From Desulfarculales bacterium UBA696 (lineage in GTDB: Bacteria > Desulfobacterota > Syntrophobacteria > Syntrophobacterales > Syntrophobacteraceae), in NCBI GenBank assembly GCA_002298995.1, contig DBMO01000007.1:36207-100206 (forward strand): a stretch of 64,000 nt of DNA, given 5' to 3'. Shown here piece by piece: positions 60,787 through 64,000 of this stretch (within the stretch, counting starts at the first letter, position 1; every line of letters begins with the position of its first letter). The position numbers and the translations under genes were made by a program. The notes under the pieces are model-generated. The model made no database searches and had not been told where the DNA came from. It saw only the letters and a list, made by a program, of their open reading frames with translations.

Positions 60787-63483
60787 ATGGCGCAGCGAAC
60801 ACGTATGGAAAACGGTCTTCTCCTGCCCCACCCCACCTGCTTTGACTCGGTGTTCCACAGTGTAACGGAGCCGATGTTCATCTGCGATTCCAGCCTTCGC
60901 ATTCTCGAAGTCAACAGGCCTTTTGCGGATCTTTTCCAGGGCGAGCCGGTTGGCCGCAAGTTCCGCGAAGTCTTCAGCGGGCCTGGGGCCGAACTGCTCG
61001 AAACCAGCTTTGAAGAGATCCTGGGCTCCAAAAAGGCCCAGTCGTGCGACGTCTCCCTGGCCCTGCCGGACGGGACACAGCGATACTTCGAATTCACCGC
61101 CTCTCCCATCCTGGCTGCCGACCAATCGGTATCGAGCATAATCGGCCAGGTCCACGACATCTCGATGCGCAAGGACCTGGAAAGAGAGCTGAGGGTATCC
61201 GAGGAAAGATATCGAAAGATCGTCGAAACCGCCCGGGAAGGCATCTACATCGTTGACACGGAATCCAAAATCGTGTTCACAAACAGGCGTATGGCCTCAA
61301 TGCTTGGCTACACCCCCGAGGAGATCCTCGGCCGGCGCACCGTGGAATTCATGGACGAGAGTTCGAGGGCGCTTGCGCCGGAAAGGTTCGCACGGCGCCG
61401 GAAGGGCTTTTCCGAAACCTATGAAGTAGCTCTTACAAAACGGGACGGAGCGCGAATCCATTGTCTTCTCTCTGCGGCGCCGATCAAGGAAGACGAGTTT
61501 TTTTGCGGGACGCTGGGCATTGTGACCGATATAACGTGCATCAAGCAGATCGAGGCCGAGCTTCAATCGGCGAAATCCTTCTCTGAAAAGATCGTCAACA
61601 GCATCACTGACAATCTCGTGGTGGTAGATCCTTCAAATTACAGGATCATACAGGCAAATCAGTCCTTTATTGCCAGGACCAAGGTCCGGAGCCTCTCCGA
61701 GCTGACCGGCAGGACCTGCTACAACGTGCTCTTCAACAAAGAAACCCCGTGCCATGAGGACGGCATTTTCTGCCCCGTTCAAAAGACCTACGAGACGGGA
61801 CAGCCGCTGCTTTGCGAGACCGTCCATCCCGACCTGAGGCAAAGTGACAGGATCATCCAGATTGCCACCTACCCCATTTTGAGCGACGAGGGTAAAGTCG
61901 ACCTGGTAATCCGCACCGAACGCGATATAACGGAGAAGACCCAGCTCGAGCAGACACTGGCGCTGCGATCCGAGGAACTGCTAAAGACCCAGCGCAGGCT
62001 CGAGGAACTTTTCGAACTGTTCCGCGAAATGGGGACAAAAGGAACCCTGGCCGAACTGGTCCAGTTTCTGATCGGGGTTACGGTTAAACTGCTCCGTGGG
62101 TCCGAACCCGCCCTAATACTGCTCGGTGCGAGCTGCGATCAGCTGCTGCGGCTGGAGGACTGCGAGCCGAAGGCCGTCCACAAATTGCTCCAGATTCTAC
62201 AGCGGATCGAGAAGTCCGGCCTCTCCGCGGATTTTGTCCAGCAGATCAGGAAATTTAAGATAAAGGAGCCGGTCCGGGGCTCGGACTCAGCGAAGGCTCT
62301 CCCCATCTTAAAAACAGTGGCCGAATCGAATCCCACTTGGTCCGCCATTCCGCTTTTCGTTCGCCAGCAATGCATCGGGCTGCTTTTCATCGGCTCCAAG
62401 ACTTTCAACCGTTACCCGCCCGCGGATCTGCGCTTTCTCGAAGCCCTTTGTGAACAAGCCTCCGGCCATTTGCGGAACCTCGTCATCCATGAGGCCGAGG
62501 TAAAGCATCTCAGGTCTCAGGCAACCGAGCGGTCGAGCTACGGGGACATCATCGGCCAGAGCCGCGCGATGCAGGAAATCTACGAGTTGATAGACCTGGT
62601 GGCCTGCTCCGACGCAACGGTCATGATCACCGGCGAAAACGGCACCGGCAAGGAGATGGTCGCGAACGCGATCCACAGGAAAAGCCACCGCAGAAAAGGC
62701 CCCTTCGTTGTCGCGAACTGTTCGGCGTACTCGCCGACATTGCTCGAGAGCGAGATCTTCGGCCATGAAAAAGGCTCCTTCACCGGCGCTATTCATCAGA
62801 AAAAAGGAAGGATCGAGCGCGCCCACGGCGGGACCCTTTTCCTCGACGAGATCGGAGAGATTGCCCCGGCGGTGCAGATCTTTCTGCTGAGATTTCTTCA
62901 GGATCATCGATTCGAACGAGTTGGCGGGGAGAAGGTCATAGCCGCCGACGTCCGGGTGCTTGCCGCAACCAACCGCGACCTTCAGAGCGAAGTACAGGGC
63001 GGAAGATTCAGGGACGATCTTTTCTACCGGCTCAATGTCATCGCCATTCACCTGCCGAGCCTCAAGGAACGCACCGAGGACATCCCCCTGCTGGCGCAAT
63101 ACTTTCTAAACAGGTACAACATCAAGGAGCACAAAAGTATCCGCAATATCTCGCCCGGAGCCATGCAGGCCCTCATGAACCACGACTGGCCCGGAAATGT
63201 TCGCCAGCTCGAAAACGCAATCAGCCACGCGGTCGTGCTGTCCCAGGGCGACACCATCCGTCGGCATCACTTGCCGAAGTTCCTTTGGGACGTCGCAGGG
63301 GGCAAGACCTCGACCTCGCTTTCCGAAAACGAGCGGGTGCTCATCCTCAATGCCTTGAAAAGGTCTAACTGGAATAAGCACGACGCGGCGAGGCGCCTTA
63401 ACATAAGCAGGAGCACTCTCTATAGCAAAATGCGAAGGTTTGGGCTCGATGAGGCGTGTGCCAGGGGTGTCAAAGATGATTGA
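60787..63483 (+). CDS. Multi-PAS sigma-54-dependent transcriptional activator
   Basis: 898 residues. Three PAS-type domains (about 20-130, 135-250 with GYTPEEILGRR, 260-385 with a Cys-rich CYNVLFNKETPCHEDGIFCP segment), a coiled coil, a GAF-like domain (about 410-575), then AAA+ with GENGTGKE, the loop GSFTGA (Ser replacing the usual Ala) and GGTLFLDEIGE, and a Fis-type HTH (WNKHDAARRLNISRSTLYSKMRRF). No membrane helix. The PAS Cys cluster could bind a metal or redox cofactor. It controls sigma-54 promoters elsewhere; the ATG at 60787 has a weak GGAG site and 60805 is an alternative. Confidence 0.93.
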   Translation: MAQRTRMENGLLLPHPTCFDSVFHSVTEPMFICDSSLRILEVNRPFADLFQGEPVGRKFREVFSGPGAELLETSFEEILGSKKAQSCDVSLALPDGTQRYFEFTASPILAADQSVSSIIGQVHDISMRKDLERELRVSEERYRKIVETAREGIYIVDTESKIVFTNRRMASMLGYTPEEILGRRTVEFMDESSRALAPERFARRRKGFSETYEVALTKRDGARIHCLLSAAPIKEDEFFCGTLGIVTDITCIKQIEAELQSAKSFSEKIVNSITDNLVVVDPSNYRIIQANQSFIARTKVRSLSELTGRTCYNVLFNKETPCHEDGIFCPVQKTYETGQPLLCETVHPDLRQSDRIIQIATYPILSDEGKVDLVIRTERDITEKTQLEQTLALRSEELLKTQRRLEELFELFREMGTKGTLAELVQFLIGVTVKLLRGSEPALILLGASCDQLLRLEDCEPKAVHKLLQILQRIEKSGLSADFVQQIRKFKIKEPVRGSDSAKALPILKTVAESNPTWSAIPLFVRQQCIGLLFIGSKTFNRYPPADLRFLEALCEQASGHLRNLVIHEAEVKHLRSQATERSSYGDIIGQSRAMQEIYELIDLVACSDATVMITGENGTGKEMVANAIHRKSHRRKGPFVVANCSAYSPTLLESEIFGHEKGSFTGAIHQKKGRIERAHGGTLFLDEIGEIAPAVQIFLLRFLQDHRFERVGGEKVIAADVRVLAATNRDLQSEVQGGRFRDDLFYRLNVIAIHLPSLKERTEDIPLLAQYFLNRYNIKEHKSIRNISPGAMQALMNHDWPGNVRQLENAISHAVVLSQGDTIRRHHLPKFLWDVAGGKTSTSLSENERVLILNALKRSNWNKHDAARRLNISRSTLYSKMRRFGLDEACARGVKDD

Positions 63484-64000
63484 ACTGGGGTCGTTTTTCG
63501 TACACCGCACAAAAGCAGTGGAACACTACGTTGTGTTCGATTTCACATAGAATAGGGGCGGATTTAATACATTTCCACCTTTTTGGACCTCTCCGCGGAC
63601 ATGTAGTTAGAATAATTTTTTTAAAATAATTTCCCCACCTGCTCTTACACCTGTTTAAAAGCCCTGGCCTTAGCCGCTCAAATTCCGCACCCGGGGCCAT
63701 TTTATCTCCTCCCGGCTCGCAACTTCAGCGATGATCTTTGTTCCAGATATTTTTTCCATGATGTTCCCGCCCCTTAAAAGCCAAAGGTGGATCAAAAAGT
63801 TCATTGCATCAATCCTGAAACGCATAATGGCGGTGTGACCTTTTGCCGCGCAATGATCACGAATGTAAGGTGGGCACGGTCTCATCGTGCCACCGGCATT
63901 CGGTCCAGGCGGTATGCAAAAGACGGTGGGCACGATGAGACTGTGCCCACCCTACACGCATTTGAAGTTTGCGCCCGCGGTTGTGGCACGGTCTCCCGAC
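63484..64000. other. Terminal intergenic region with a head-to-head palindrome pair
   Basis: 517 bases. 63869-63894 (GGTGGGCACG stem, GTCTCAT loop) and 63925-63951 (GGTGGGCAC stem) are inverted copies of one palindrome: their loops are reverse complements. The window ends in a truncated copy of the GGTCTCCCGAC family (63981-64000). An 87-codon minus-strand frame spanning 63670-63933 is judged spurious because it encodes the palindromes. Confidence 0.7.

Noticed and set aside
63670..63933. 87-codon minus-strand frame at the window end
   Set aside because: It encodes the GTGGGCACG palindromes and resembles other palindrome translations; no start signal.

Overview
The window looks like a chromosomal segment of a strictly anaerobic, Gram-negative bacterium, most plausibly a Desulfobacterota (old Deltaproteobacteria) relative of the Syntrophobacterales. 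This is inferred from gene content: a selenocysteine formate dehydrogenase with NuoE/NuoF-like partners, pyruvate phosphate dikinase, a long-chain beta-oxidation pair, a type II secretion cluster, Ku/LigD end joining, several sigma-54 activators and many PAS/GAF kinases. No rRNA or tRNA gene, phage, insertion sequence or CRISPR array was seen. The taxon is not proven.

Layout. 1-3.3 kb: a small Cache-domain protein and ppdK. 3.4-10.1 kb (minus strand): histidine kinase, response-regulator remnant, NuoE-like, NuoF-like and selenocysteine FdhA, a tightly packed operon ending in a strong terminator. FdhA appears as two reading frames only because an in-frame UGA is read as selenocysteine. 10.6-14.4 kb: ku and ligD. 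14.4-24.8 kb (minus): type II secretion genes gspE-F-H-I-J-K-L-M-D, with no gspC or gspG. 25.2-29.0 kb: DCC-family protein, a 45-residue membrane peptide, CsbD-like protein and a zinc/manganese ABC importer. 29.1-35.0 kb (minus): two solute-binding proteins and a large Cache hybrid kinase, with no permease. 35.5-38.5 kb: a translationally coupled small-gene pair, a DUF2867 oxidoreductase and a stand-alone diadenylate cyclase. 38.9-43.1 kb (minus): thiolase, FadB/J-like enzyme and a HAD phosphatase. 43.6-47.0 kb: pepA, serC and a thioesterase. 47.1-53.8 kb (minus): ffh-rpsP-khpA-rimM-trmD-RNA methyltransferase-rplS-rnhB-yraN-rsmI, a conserved translation cluster. 54.3-63.5 kb: a kinase with a degenerate ATPase domain, two sigma-54 activators, a U32-family protein and small genes.

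Functional picture. The formate dehydrogenase would couple formate/CO2 to NAD(H) and possibly ferredoxin, and the fad genes would process fatty acyl-CoA, a combination typical of syntrophic or sulfate-reducing metabolism. The regulatory load is high for 64 kb: three intact or near-intact histidine kinases, two enhancer-binding proteins, a regulator remnant and a c-di-AMP synthase.

The non-coding DNA is unusually structured. At least three families of short palindromes are scattered between genes, along with two copies of a roughly 115-150 bp MITE-like element with matching ends, and a 360-bp mosaic repeat island (56039-56399) with a canonical G-quadruplex motif. The best candidates for something undescribed are the permease-free binding-protein/hybrid-kinase trio (29.1-35.0 kb), the coupled small-gene pair behind two inverted repeats (35.4-36.1 kb) and the repeat island.
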